Shown here: in pieces, positions 45,483-57,422 of the stretch
Position numbering within the stretch: position 1 is the stretch's first letter
Layout: each line of letters begins with the position of its first letter
Source of the DNA: Pezicula radicicola
Lineage: Eukaryota; Ascomycota; Leotiomycetes; Helotiales; Dermateaceae
NCBI GenBank assembly: GCA_003008705.1
Contig: PDUO01000008.1
Coordinates: forward strand, 1,240,001 to 1,304,000
Length of the DNA: 64,000 nt
Reading direction: 5' to 3'
Program-made: the position numbers and the translations under genes
The notes under the pieces: generated by a model
The model's database searches: none
Told to the model about the DNA's origin: nothing
Seen by the model: the letters and a program-made list of their open reading frames with translations, nothing else

Positions 45483-46979
45483 ATGTACAAAGACCGGCAA
45501 AATTTCGACAATGTCGCGTGGGATAAGAATGACGATGCTGAGGAGGAGTCCCAAATGCGACTTCGGAGGAAAGACACCTGTCGCCAGGTCGAAGCCCTCG
45601 TCAAGCAGAAATGCGGCAAAGCTGGTACACTCGTATCACCACTAGTCATCGGTGGCCTCAATATCCATTATAGGATCCATGTCGAAGGCGAAGACGCATC
45701 CTCCGACGTTATGGTGCGGCTGCCCTGGCCCTACTCAGCCGGCTTCCCTAGCGAGAAAGTGCTCTACGAGGCGGCGACGGCGGAATATGTGAGACTGAAC
45801 ACTCACATCCCCGCTGCCCAAGTGCTCCATTATGGTCGGGATTCCAGCGTCGGGCCGTTCCTTATCCTCCGCCGGATCGAACACCGAGGCGACATGACGG
45901 ACGCTCTTGCCGTGCCCGGTCTAGACCCCAACCTGACTCCCGTTCTGAACCCTGAGCTCCCCGAGAGCAAGCTCAGAAGTCTATGGGGCAATATAGCGTG
46001 GTGTTTACTAGAGTTCGTGAAACCCGCCTTCTCCCGCATCGGCTCTTTGGTCGAGGTTGACGGATCCTTTCGCATTGCCGCTCGACCTCTTACTCAAAAC
46101 ATGAGCAGCATGACCCAGCTCGCTAATATTCCACCGTCTATCCTCCCTCTTGAGAACGAGACTTACGCAACAGCCGACGAATGGTACGCGGCATTAGCCA
46201 ATATGCACCTGGCACAACTCATCTTTCAACACAACGACCTTGTCTCGTCCGAGGACGACTGTCGGAACAAGTACGTCTCTCGTCAGATATTCCGCAGACT
46301 GGCGAAACAAGACCGGCTATCGACATTCGGATTCGTCCAAGACGATTGGTCCGCCTACGTCAAGACGATGCATCCAAGGTGTCCGGCTCCAGACGGATCG
46401 GGTTCCTTTCACCTCTGGTGCGATGACTTCAGACCGGCCAATGCCCTCCTAGGCCCAGACGACGACGTGGCTGCCGTGATCGACTGGGAGTTCACATATG
46501 CTGGGTCTACGCAGTTCATCCTCGACCCTCCTTGGTGGCTACTATTCGAAACACCAGAAATGTGGCCTTCTGGCATCGAGGAGTGGAGCAAGGCCTACGA
46601 ACCACAGTTGAAGATATGGCTCGAGGCGATGGAGGAGAAGGAGAAGGGAGCTGCGTTTCTCGACGCTCTGCCGCTCTCGGCGCATATGCGAGAGAGCTGG
46701 AAGATGGGCCGCTTCTGGCTCAACTACGCAGCCAAAAAGAGCTGGGCGTTTGATGCCGTATTCTGGACGTACTTGGATGAGCGGTTCTTTGGTGAGCGGG
46801 ACGGAGAAGTTCTTGATAAGAACTTGTGGAAGACACGACTGCATCTCTTAAGCGAGGAGGAGCGACAGGCCATGGAGCCGTTTGTACAGCGGAAGATGGA
46901 CGAGTCTCAGGAACGGATCCTGGTTGAGTGGGACCCGGCCGAGGCAAAGCAGCGTTTATCAGAGCTGTTGTTTGATTAA
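45483..46979 (+). CDS. APH-family phosphotransferase-like protein
   Basis: An intronless frame of 498 residues. It resembles the aminoglycoside-phosphotransferase/choline-kinase-like fold that is expanded in filamentous fungi. The N-lobe has VMVRLPWPYSAG with EKVLYEAATAEYV. The catalytic segment appears as LWCDDFRPANALL, where the usual H-G-D reads W-C-D but the catalytic Asp and the downstream Asn are kept. The metal-binding VIDWEFTYAG then follows. These proteins phosphorylate small molecules or have unknown roles. GC content is higher than in the AT-rich flanks. It sits between arms of a 49-bp inverted repeat. The start at 45483 is the first in-frame ATG after an upstream TGA. Confidence 0.85.
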   Translation: MYKDRQNFDNVAWDKNDDAEEESQMRLRRKDTCRQVEALVKQKCGKAGTLVSPLVIGGLNIHYRIHVEGEDASSDVMVRLPWPYSAGFPSEKVLYEAATAEYVRLNTHIPAAQVLHYGRDSSVGPFLILRRIEHRGDMTDALAVPGLDPNLTPVLNPELPESKLRSLWGNIAWCLLEFVKPAFSRIGSLVEVDGSFRIAARPLTQNMSSMTQLANIPPSILPLENETYATADEWYAALANMHLAQLIFQHNDLVSSEDDCRNKYVSRQIFRRLAKQDRLSTFGFVQDDWSAYVKTMHPRCPAPDGSGSFHLWCDDFRPANALLGPDDDVAAVIDWEFTYAGSTQFILDPPWWLLFETPEMWPSGIEEWSKAYEPQLKIWLEAMEEKEKGAAFLDALPLSAHMRESWKMGRFWLNYAAKKSWAFDAVFWTYLDERFFGERDGEVLDKNLWKTRLHLLSEEERQAMEPFVQRKMDESQERILVEWDPAEAKQRLSELLFD

Positions 46980-47130
46980 CTGCCTGCCGATTTGAATCTT
47001 CTTGTAAACTTAGAACATTTTGCTTCTAGGAATAGTAGCACAATCAAAAATCAAAATACGAGTATGGAATTGTCGCAGCTTGCAAATCAGTTTGAGCAAG
47101 TTTTGATTTTTTTTTTTGCTGCAGTAAATG

Positions 47131-47179
47131 CCCCCCGGGAAACAATCTTCTTTTCTGTCGTACCTCCTTCTAAGAAGCA
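47131..47179 (-). repeat. 49-bp inverted repeat, right arm
   Basis: This is the reverse complement of the 42786-42834 arm: it begins CCCCCCGGGA and ends TTCTAAGAAGCA. It lies 150 bp after the phosphotransferase stop codon. Confidence 0.7.
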
Positions 47180-47770
47180 AATAGGTGGCTAGGAGCCAGT
47201 GTTATAGAGCCAGAAACAGCGTGGTGGCGTAGCCAAATTCAGCGGCCCCGACACCACGACCTGGCGTAAATATGTAAATCTAGAGACTTAGTTACTTCAG
47301 AGATAGGATTATATAATTACCATTACTACTTATTATATCTACTCTAATTTGTTCTTTTGTCTTTAAGTAGAGACTTGAAATCTATATAAAGAAGTATTAG
47401 TTCTCTTTATTAACTTAATGTTAACTTAGCAATTAAGACTAACAATCTACAAGGAGCTAAGAATAAGGAAATATCTGACTTATCCCACAGACATTAAACT
47501 TGATTTGGAGAGAAATAGCGCATAGCAAGGAAGTAGTTAGCAAATCGATGGCTACACTGATGCTTTCCGCTTCAAGGATAGTAATTGTCTACCTTGGCAC
47601 TACCTGATTGATCTCCAAAACTGTCAATCGCTGTTTTGATTGCCTTAGAATAGTATCAAAAGATTTGCAAAATGTGCTGTATGAGTCTCGTCTTCGGCTA
47701 TATGGCGAGTTATGTGGAGTACATACAAATGCTAGCCGGTCAAACGCCCCCAATTCCGCACGCTTCAATG

Positions 47771-47799
47771 CAATAGCAATAGCAATAGCAATAGCAATC
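47771..47799. repeat. CAATAG microsatellite, about 4.7 copies
   Basis: Tandem CAATAG units lie immediately 3' of the RING-protein stop codon (TTA at 47805 on the minus strand). Confidence 0.85.
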
Positions 47800-47804
47800 A
47801 ATAT

Positions 47805-50409
47805 TTAAGCAGCTCTTCTAGCTGTGGTACTCATCAATGTAATCTTCTTGGCCTTTTTCTTTTTCCCCTTCGGCTCGGGGATGCTTGGGCCTCCACTTGC
47901 ATCGTCTAAGCTCGCAGCCTGGGCTTTTGCAATAAGCTCATTCTCGGCCATTAGCTCTTGTTCCCAGCTTTGCAACCAGCCATCATTGCCCTCGTGGTCC
48001 TCGTGTTGCCGAGGATGGACTTCAGGCGAGGAAGGGGCAACAAGAGTGGTTCCCCACACTGTTTTAGGCCCAGGTGGGCTCGTAGATGGAGACGCTAAGG
48101 TGGCAAACGAGGAGCCTTGCCGCGATGGCCATGGGGGCGAGGAGTTGTTCGCGTCTAAAGATGAAGGAGCAAGTGGTTGGAAATCATGCTTTGAGAAAGA
48201 ATCCTCGGTGGGAATCTGTGTATGAGTATTAGCGGTAGGCTTTTATGTTGCGTTGCACGAACTAAGTCGTGATTTAGTTGTGCACTTACATCTGGACGTC
48301 TTCGACGGGCACTTGCCCATCGTTTCTCATCCTCCTCTTTCTCGGCGCGCGCCCTGTCCTTCTCCTCTCGGTACTCCTTATCTCTATTTCTCTTTCGTCT
48401 CCTCTCAATTTCGTCTTTAAACTGGGCTAGAACTTCCGGGCTCACAACGTCCGTCCAGTTGCATTCTAAAAAACCGACCTCACAACCATATGGAAGATGG
48501 GATAGGTACTTGGTCCGTTTCCGCAATTCATCATCCATTATATGGCCAGTCGAAACACGCTCAACGCGTGGAAGGAGTGCTGTTGGAAAAGCAGCGAAAC
48601 TACCAAAAGCTGACTTGAGTATTCTGATATCTAGCGGCGCCAGGTAGTAATGCAGCAATGCTTGGTAGAAATAGTAAGGCTCATTAGGGTGGTGGGCCCC
48701 ATGGGCTCCATGCATGTGATGAATAGGATGCTGGTGAAGGGGTTGGTTGAGGTTGTCAATACCGTGAATCACTGGCTTATCTTGAGGTTCTGAAATAACT
48801 TCGTCATGATTACTTGTACTACCGTCAAGGGTAAGGTCGCCATTTATGATGTTTGACATGGTCGGAAGACTTTGGCCAGATTTTGCCGCATGCTGAATGA
48901 GATACATGTCAGGAACGTCTTCCTTGGCTGCATTGAACTGAATCGGCTGGCGTTTGGGCTTCTTCTCTGACGGCTGTTTTGGCATGGGTGGATCTCCAAT
49001 ACCTTTTATCTTCTCCTTCGCCTCTTTGATAGCATTGACTGCCTTGGTCGTCCATTCAGTCTCTTCACCGAACATTAACTCGTCCTCCTTCTCCTGTCGT
49101 TGAAGCTCTACAATCTCGCCATCATACTGCTCTGTCATATAGTCTTCGCTACCTCTCATAACTCGAGCGTAATCTGTAACATCTGCTGCGAAGTACCAGG
49201 GGATATCATCGGTTTTGCCTAGTATTTCAGCACCGTCTCTTGGTAAGGCAAGGGTACTTCCAGGCTGCCGCATGACCAACTATTTTAAAGTCAGTATTCT
49301 TTCGTAACCCAACGGTCTAGAAGAATTCATTTGCTATAAATAATCCAAATTCGAAAAAGGGTTTGGGGGATATTCCACTCCTCCAAGCTGATTCCGTGCA
49401 GAGAGGCTTGGAATATATTGCGGATTTAGAGCCAAACAGACCACTCCTTTGAATCGTGGACTTGGTTTTAGAAATTCAAAATTAACATACCCTCAATACC
49501 ACATCCTCTCCTTCGCGAGGGGCAGGCCCCTCCTGGCCGGTATACCACCTGACTGGCCTAGTTTCCGATATGTACACTGAATCCCAACAAATCGGACACT
49601 TCTTCCAACGTGCTTTCTTCTCCGGGACTGAGTTCGCATCGTCTGATGAGTGCATATAACGAATGAGGCAAGGTAGGCAAAATATATGACCACATTTGGC
49701 CATTCGGGGAGCGACAGGTGGCGAGAGACATATGGGGCACGCAGAAGCTTGTGATTCGGATGACGCAAGAATCTGTAAAACATCGTTCCAATCCAGATGC
49801 TGGTCGGCATTTACAGCTTGCTGCTTATATTCCCCACCAGGCTTGACGATAAATCTGTAGTTGGCGTGGATATATCTTATAATTGTCAGCCGGTTCGCAA
49901 AGCATCGAAACCATCAAATTGGCCCCGATAATCCAACTGAACATACCTCGCCTTATCACTTGCATGATGGCCTGATCCAATGCCGTATATGTTGCCACGC
50001 CTAGTCCCTCGCCCCATGGAATTCTGATTATACTGCGGTCGCGGAGGAAGAGAGAAGTTCATGAGATGGGTGATGGAGGTCTGGCCTCTGCGGTTATTCG
50101 GATTCCTCATCGCGCTCTTACTGTATTAGCATCATTCCGAGGATATACTACAGCCACAACGGAATGACTTACGGACTCCGCCATGGTGTCCTCATCCGCA
50201 AGGCGCGGCTTTCTCCCGTTTCTGTGCTGCTTTTTGTGGCTCTGATTGTTTCTGGGCGACGAAGTAACGGTTCCACTCGCAGAAGCTGAACGGCGTGAAG
50301 AGTTATCAAAGCTCGGGGAAAGCACCTGGTGCTGTTGCTGCTGGAGGGGAGAGTGGGTTGACGTATTGAGAGCTTTCCCACTTGACGCGCTGGCCTGGGT
50401 AGAACTCAT
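47805..50409 (-). CDS. RNF10/Mag2-like RING finger protein (E3 ubiquitin ligase)
   Basis: Five exons (50409-50173, 50116-49947, 49875-49491, 49279-48290, 48215-47805) give 730 residues with consistent phases. A Ser/Gln-rich N terminus leads to a conserved segment (NRRGQTSITHLMNFSLPPR). A C3HC4 RING follows: CPICLSPPVAPRMAKCGHIFC..C..CPICWDSVY. The middle has a long acidic and basic linker, an FYQALLHYYLAPLDIRILKSAFG segment typical of RNF10/Mag2 proteins, a charged coiled coil (RRRKRNRDKEYREEKDRARAE) and a Lys-rich tail. Mag2/RNF10 ubiquitinates 40S ribosomal proteins in ribosome quality control. It starts the conserved housekeeping block and is transcribed divergently from the deubiquitinase gene. 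Confidence 0.9.
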
Positions 50410-51271
50410 TGTCTCGGTGGCGCTACCCGAGTATAATGGACCTGGTTGACTGTGTACCTTTGGTCACTGGACTGGCCTGAGTGACTACGAGGTAACTCAA
50501 GGTTATACAATGCAATTAATTGTTCGACGGTGATGTTCCGCCGCCAGGGAGGCGCCGACGAGGATTGAGAGAAGTCCGTGGTGACTCTGAGGGGGGGTAA
50601 AGCAACAGCACTCCACTAGCGTCTCCGTCATCAAGCGACCTAGGAGAGACAGGCGAGGCAGGCCAGGGACAGCAATAATCCAGTAGGAAGTCTGACCCTC
50701 AGCCTTGGGCAGCTGGGCTGGTAGCCTGTAGCCTCACGTGCTGTATATCGCAGTTAAACAGTTGGAAAAGTTGGAAAAGAAAAAGAAACATAAATTTGTA
50801 TTTGACCAAGAATAGAGATTTAATTAAGATACAAAATAAATTATCTAATGCTAATTTTTCCTGTTACTTAAATCTAATCATAGGGTTGTTCTTGTTCTTG
50901 TTGTTAATGCTGCTGTTGTTCTATGGTTCATGGAGGCTCAAAGGCTACCCTATTAAATTTACCTAGTTCTGGGGTTCGGATCAGTCATCCTTGCGCGACG
51001 CCATTCCATGCTCGTCCATAATTTTGAAATCGAGCTCGCGACCTCAAGTTTGCCTTGCGACACCATCGACAGCAATCCCATCCACGTCAACCCGTTGCAC
51101 CTCGTCTCTACCCATCACGTAGACGTCGTGTCAATCAGTCAGTCCTCCATGCGACATCCGTCAATACGATAACCACGCACACTTTTCCAACACCCAGCCG
51201 TTAATCCTCAGCGCGCAGGTCCTAACCGACGCAAGAACGCGTTCGGTTTGGGAAGAGACTCCCACGCCGGC
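50410..51271. promoter_or_regulatory. Divergent promoter of the RING and deubiquitinase genes
   Basis: 862 bases between two head-to-head genes. The right part (50980-51271) is C/A-rich and probably the 5' leader of the deubiquitinase transcript. A TTGTTCTTG/TTGTTGTT simple stretch lies at 50885-50922. There is no separate gene and no CGG-N4-CCG cluster site. Confidence 0.5.
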
Positions 51272-54142
51272 ATGATGAACGGTCGTCATCTGCCGGCAGG
51301 GCAGGGCATGCAGCCAGAGATGGGACGGCGACGACAGCAGTATCATGCTAATCAGCATCAGCATCAACAATATCCGCATCCCCAGCAACAGTACTCGCCT
51401 GGGACATCAATGTACAATAACAATGGGTACATACAACCTTACAGTGCTCCCTACTACCCTCAGCATATGCCCCAGCAGTACCATACTACAATACCTCCTC
51501 ACCAATATGCACAATATCAACCCTACGGCCGGTCACCGCCTCCACCAATGCATCAACAATATACACCTATACCGCAATACTCGAACCCTCCATCTGTTAC
51601 TCGACCACAACAATCACCCGCCATTGTCTCAACGCCTTACCATGCACCACCTCCCCCACAAACCCAGCCAGTCACCCAGGCACCTCCACCTCCGCCCATG
51701 CAGACGACCCCATCTATACAAGCGCCCTCATCTACACAATCATCACACACACTTCCTGTACCATTGACACCTCCCACCCCACAACTTTCGACCGCGCCAC
51801 CACCTTCACCTCCAGTGGCAGTACCAGCTGAGCCATTTAGAGCCCCTGTAAGTAGTTTGATTGTCTTGCATTATTTCTATGCTAATTTGAATCAGCTTCC
51901 GTGGTTTTCAAGGCCTGACTTGCCATGGCCAGAGAGACAGTCACGGAAGAAAAAACGGCGAGCCCCAATAAAAGGCAATATGGAGCTTCACCCAACCCCT
52001 CGAGCCGCAGAAGCCAGCAAAGAGAAGGACTCTGAGTCTTCCTCTACAGAGCCAGCAGTCGCTCGCCCTGAGACACCATCGACAAACCGTCCTCTCTCTG
52101 AAGAAACAGACTCTACCACCCCAACAACTCCTTCATCTTATGTCCAAACTTCTGTTCCCGCTGGGGATGCTACTCCCCACGGAGATACCACACCAATTGC
52201 TCCAAAACCTCGTTCCTCTTTGTCAGCTGTTCCTATAATTCCTGCCTTGCCCAAAACTCTCTCTCCTACGTCACAGAAGACAGCCGAGCCTACAAAGTCG
52301 CAAGAGACACCATCACAGAGTGTTGGTAAGGAGACTGTACAGCCTGCAAACTCTGTGACTGAGCCGATCATTTCAGAAGAGATCAAACCTGCTTCGCCAG
52401 CTGTCAAGGCTGCTCCTAAGTCATGGGCTGCCCTGTTGAAATCACCTGCTGCTGTTTCTACCGGCGCACCAAGTGATGTTGCCCCCGGTGCTATTGGTAA
52501 TACAGGATTTGCGAAGAATGCTGAATCATTAGCTGAGGCATTGCGATCTTTCAACGCAGAGTCTACTGGTTCTAAGGTTGCCTTCTTGAAGCCTCGAGGG
52601 CTGGTTAATACCGGTAACATGTGTTATATGAATTCAGTGAGTATTTAGATTCCTCAGGCCCAGTTCAAAGTTAACGGTATCGAGGTCTTGCAAGTTTTGG
52701 TTTTTTGTATGCCATTTTATGATTTCTTGGACCAGGTCGGCAAACGAGCTGTGCATAGTTTTAAAAGTGATACTCCATTGATCGATGCTATGTAAGTCAT
52801 CCCCGCTAGAATATGTTGCGTCGAGTCTAACAGCCGACAGGATTATGTTCATGCGAGAATTTCCAGTAATTGATTCTGCTATATCTGTAGAGCAATTACG
52901 ACTGCGTTTGAAAGAAGGTGAACTTGAACAATACGGTGAGGCTTTCAGTCCTGATTTCGTTTACAATGTAATCAACAAGCTCCCCCGCTTCTCAAGCATG
53001 CGTGTAAGTTTCATCTAGCCCCTTTTTATGGAAGGGCTGTTAATATCATATAGCGTGGCCATCAACAAGATGCGGAAGAATTCTTGGGATTCTTGTTGGA
53101 AGGCCTTCATGATGAATGTGTTCAAGTCATGCGTGCTTCAAGTGCTTCAAATGGAACTTCAGCGGCGACAACCCCCATGAATGGTCCCTCGTCACCCGCC
53201 AGCGAACGTGGCAGTGCTGCAGGTTCTGTTGCTGGTGATACTAATGGCTGGTTGGAGGTTGGCCCAAAACAGAAGGCCGCTGTTACTCGGTCATCAGGCA
53301 CGATCATTACTGGTTCCCCTGTCACCAAGATATTTGGAGGAAATCTACGTTCAGAGTTGCGAGTACCGGGCCTGAAGGACTCAGTCACACTGGAACCATA
53401 CCAACCTCTACAACTTGATATTGGATCACCCAATGTCAACAATATCGTTGATGCTTTGAAGGGTCTGACAGGATCCGAGGCCCTCCATGGAGACTTCAAA
53501 TCACCCAAGGGCCCAAATGTGACTGCTACCAAGCAAGTCTTCATCGAAACTGTACCACCAGTGCTAATTCTACATCTAAAGCGTTTCCAATACGACAATG
53601 CTGGAGGAACGCAGAAGATATGGAAGAAAATTGGTTACCCATTGGAACTTGAGATTCCAAAGGAAGTCTTCCCAAGACAAAAGCGTAGTGTTTATGCACA
53701 CGGTGGTCTTCCAAAATACCGCTTAATTGCAGTCGTCTATCACCATGGAAATAATGCTAGCGGAGGTCACTACACCGTGGATGTTCGAAGACAAGATGGT
53801 CGGGAATGGATTAGACTTGACGACACCGTTATCAGACGTGTCAGGAGTGAGGATGTAGCAGAGGGAGGCAGTGAGGAGGACCCCAAGGTTCTCGCAGCAG
53901 CGTTAGAAGCTCATAAGAAAGATACACCAACTTCCAGAAATCCGTTCGCCACGATAGACGATGATGCTGAGGGCGAAGATGGTTGGAAGCAGGTCAACGG
54001 TCCTTCATCGGGAGCAGCCAATGGTGGTGGCAAGAAATGGTCGAGTGTACTCAATGGAGCAAGCACACCCAAGAGCAAGAGCGACAAGTTCTCCGTAAAG
54101 GACAACAAAGTCGCATACCTCTTATTCTACCAGAAGATATGA
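51272..54142 (+). CDS. Ubiquitin carboxyl-terminal hydrolase, Ubp3/USP10-like
   Basis: Four exons (51272-52636, 52685-52791, 52841-53003, 53054-54142) give 907 residues. The first 440 residues are a disordered Gln/Pro/Ser/Thr-rich arm, as in fungal Ubp3. The USP catalytic domain follows: Cys box GLVNTGNMCYMNS with Cys451 (the usual Thr before Cys is Met), VLQVLVFCMPFYDFL, and the QQDAEEFLGF box. The VPPVLILHLKRFQYD segment and the His box HHGNNASGGHYTVDV come later, and the protein ends VAYLLFYQKI. The family removes ubiquitin from secretory and ribosomal substrates with the cofactor Bre5. Exon 1 was started at the first true ATG (MMNGRHLPAGQG). Confidence 0.93.
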
Positions 54143-54967
54143 AATGGTTGGGGGGAGTTAGTTCGGAGCAAGGACTTGGTTGTTAACGCCACAACTATTT
54201 AACATCACTTCTTCGGGAGACAGCTTTCATCCTCGGCCATGATTCCACATCATGAAATCGAGGATAGAATTCAACTTTCCGAGAATTCTTGTACATCATT
54301 CGTTTGGTCTGCTTCAACATGATTATGAGTGCATGAGCGTGTGGGCGCATAGGAAGATGGGTGTCCGTCTTGAGGAAAGAGGGCTTGGACTCCGGGTGGT
54401 GGCCAAAAAAAATGTATGATGTATAATACTGTGCCCTACTACCTCGCATAGCGATGCATTCTTTGTAAAGAAAATAAAACGTCATAAAATAAATGTAGTT
54501 TGTCACCAGGTGCATGTGACAAGTAGGCATGGTGTTGAGGATGAAAGGTGAAGCAATTTGTAGGTAGGGTATTCTCTGTTCGGCCTCTGCATGAAGCTTC
54601 CGGTGCTTTTGAGGTGTTTTCAACTCGTATTCGTATTCGTGGATAGGTAGAGCTGCTGTCGGCCGTTCACAGAGCCGTGATTCGTGAAGGCCGGCTGGTA
54701 CCTGACACCTAACCAGCCAATCCTGCTTCTCTCCCACCGCGGTTGTGGATAAAACACGGTGTCGGCTAATTTCATTTCTTGGGCTTCGCGACAGGAGAGA
54801 CCCTACCAACAGAACATCAACAATAACAATTGCGCCCAATTCCTCTCCCAATTCCTTATTCTATACAATGCCCCTGTAACCTCAGTATCTCTTGTGCTTA
54901 CCAAGAAGCCCATATCCGCTTCAGCCTTTCATTCTCCACTTTGGAAATTGCAATTGAAGCGCCAGCC
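54143..54967. other. Intergenic; 3' flank of deubiquitinase and erg4 promoter
   Basis: 825 bases. A 218-codon minus-strand frame (54195-54851) is open but has no motif, and overlaps expected untranslated regions. I treat it as chance. The bases before 54968 should contain the erg4 5' leader. Confidence 0.5.
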
Positions 54968-56818
54968 ATGTCCGAACGGTACTCGTTGCGCCAGACGCCC
55001 AAGTAAATATATATATCTGCCCCGTCTCCTTGACTCTTTACTGATATGTCTATTCCATAGAAAGGCTCAGCAGCCAGATGGCTACGTCGAAACACCTGGT
55101 GTCCGTAAATACAGTACCCGTCGCACGTCTAAGTTTACGGAGGAGGACGCAGACGATTCATCTTCAGCCACAGAAAGCGTCTCGACCAACAGTAGTACCT
55201 CCAGACGAACCTCTACAAGGAAGATTAGCATGGCTGAGAAGGCAATGACGAACAACCGCGAAACCAATGGCCAGGCAGTGGCTGTGCCTGCGCCTGCATA
55301 TGAGACTGCCTCTGATGCAGTCAAGGAGAAGAATGTGCTGCAAGAGACGGTCATCGATGGATGGAAAGTCGGCAGTGACCACAGAATCGATTCTTCAGGA
55401 CACTTCGACTTTGGCGGCTCGTGGGGTGTGAGTATGATGATGGTTGGCTTTCCTCTTCTCATGTACTACATGTGGATCGGAGCTACCTACTACAATGGCA
55501 AATTCCCGAGACCAACCGAGGGACAAAGTTTCGTAGATTTCGTCAAGCATATGGGGAACCTCGTCTACGAAGGAGCATTCCCATCGTTGCAGGCCTGGAA
55601 GATTTACTGGTCCTTCTTCATCTTTGAAGGCGCCATGTACTGCCTTGCACCTGGTGTCTGGGCTTACGGAAAACCATTGGCACATGCAGGCGGCAAGCAG
55701 TTGAAATATTACTGCTCCGGTATCTGGTCTTTTTATATCACTATTGTGGTTATGGGAATGCTTCATTTCACTGGCATCTTTCATCTCTATACCCTTATTG
55801 ACGAATTCGGCCCTATCATGTCGGTCGCCATCATCTCTGGCTTTGCGGTTGCATTCGTCGCGTACTTCTCGGCACTTGCTCGTGGAGCTCAACATCGCAT
55901 GACAGGATACCCTATCTATGATTTCTTTATGGGTGCAGAATTAAATCCTAGAATGTTTGGCATTCTTGATTTCAAGATGTTTTTTGAGGTTAGACTTCCA
56001 TGGTACATTCTTTTCGGACTATCCTGTGGCGCTGCTGCGAGGCAGTACGAGCAATATGGATATGTTTCTCTTGAGGTCGGTCTCTTGGTAATGGCGCATT
56101 TCTTGTATGCCAATGCCTGCTCCAAAGGTGAGGAGTGCATTGTCACAACTTGGTGAGTTCCTATTCCCTTTTGTTATGCGCGATACTAACGTGTACTCAG
56201 GGATATGTACTACGAAAAATGGGGTTTCATGCTCATCTTCTGGAATTTGGCTGGTGTTCCTCTGTCCTACTGCCATTGCACCATTTACCTTGCCAACCAC
56301 CCCCCGTCCACCTACAAATGGCCTACCTGGTTCATGGTCCTCCTTTACATCGCCTATCTCTTCATGTACTGGATTTGGGATACTACCAACTCGCAAAAGA
56401 ACCGATTCCGTGCCCAAGAACGTGGTACCCTTGTCTACCGTAAAACATTCCCTCAACTACCGTGGCAAACCGTCAAGAACCCTCGCACTATCAAGACCAA
56501 GTCAGGTGATTCTATTTTGGTAGATGGATGGTACGGATATGCTCGAAAGATCCACTACACCTGTGATGCATTTTTCGCACTTTCTTGGGGATTGGTTACT
56601 GGCTTTGACAGTCCCTTCCCTTGGTTCTACCCGGTCTTTTTCTCTTTGATGATTGTACACCGCGCTTATCGAGATATTCAGCGATGCAAGGTCAAGTATG
56701 GAGAGAGCTGGGATGAGTACACCAAGCTAGTTCCGTATCTTTTTATCCCAGTAAGTTGTTCTACCTAAAACATGCAAAGACCGGTCGGTACTGACATGGC
56801 ATGCAGTATGTAATTTAG
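54968..56818 (+). CDS. erg4: Delta(24(24(1)))-sterol reductase
   Basis: Four exons (54968-55002, 55061-56152, 56201-56750, 56807-56818) give 562 residues; the last exon adds only YVI. The first exon ([12 protein letters not shown]) was joined by hand, and a Ser/Thr-rich tail precedes the membrane domain. The ERG4/ERG24 family hallmarks are present: several TM helices, [21 protein letters not shown] (LNPR box), the W-rich stretch before it, the Cys-His segment [13 protein letters not shown], and the C-terminal [31 protein letters not shown] and LVPYLFIP. It reduces the C24(28) double bond with NADPH in the last step of ergosterol synthesis, in the ER membrane. It belongs to primary metabolism, not the cluster. 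Confidence 0.95.
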
Positions 56819-57422
56819 GAAAAGGAAAACTCAAATTACCAGGGTATGGCAGCATTGACATCATACAAAATGGGCGGCAGTCTTCAGAGCTACGGTAGGC
56901 GTAGCATGGAATAAATAGGGATTGGCTGTACGATAGGGGGCGCATATCGGAAGGGTTATTAGCATCTATTGTGACTTCGACAAAGTGGCTTAGCCCTTTA
57001 CCTACATACTTATACCTCGATAGAAATCGTAATATACTCCTTAATGATCAACGTTAGATTCAATGTTCACTGTACAGCAACAGAGAGGCCGAACTTAACA
57101 AGGGCTAAAGTTTCCTTGGATGGTGAGAAGAACCTATATGGATTTCACTTTCACTGCTTCTGTCGCTATTACTGCATTATCAAAAAACTACTTATTGACT
57201 TCGTGTACAACAGAATCTTGAGATGATATCTCATTAAAACTTAGATCTCACATCCCGTCTCGTCCGAAGTCACTCTCGAAAGCTCGCACGTGACTTATCC
57301 CGAGAGCCCCTAATTACGTCAGCCAGAAAGCTCTCTACGCGCATTAATCGCGTCTCCTCATTCTTCTTCACGTCGCAACTTTCTTTTCTCTCTGCCATCA
57401 TCGATCTTGAACGCTCAACACC
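56819..57422. other. Intergenic, spt16 promoter
   Basis: 604 bases. The last 180 bp are pyrimidine-rich (TTCTTCTTCAC..TTTCTTTTCTCTCTGCC), as is common just above highly expressed fungal genes. I see no gene or repeat. Confidence 0.5.

Larger units (their letters stand above)
46980..47804. other. Intergenic with repeat arm and microsatellite
   Basis: Contains the right arm of the 49-bp inverted repeat, the segment CCCCGACACCACGA (47247-47260) that is the inverse of a 15-mer near 44861, AT-rich DNA at 47270-47450 and a CAATAG microsatellite next to the RING gene stop. No gene is supported. Confidence 0.5.

Noticed and set aside
45328..45645. 105-codon plus-strand frame at the start of the phosphotransferase gene
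   Set aside because: It runs into the phosphotransferase frame in the wrong phase, and the only way to join it needs an intron of about 20 bp, which is too short.
54195..54851. 218-codon open frame on the minus strand between the deubiquitinase and erg4 genes
   Set aside because: It has no domain, odd composition (Met/His/Tyr-rich) and overlaps expected 3' and 5' untranslated regions; most likely chance.
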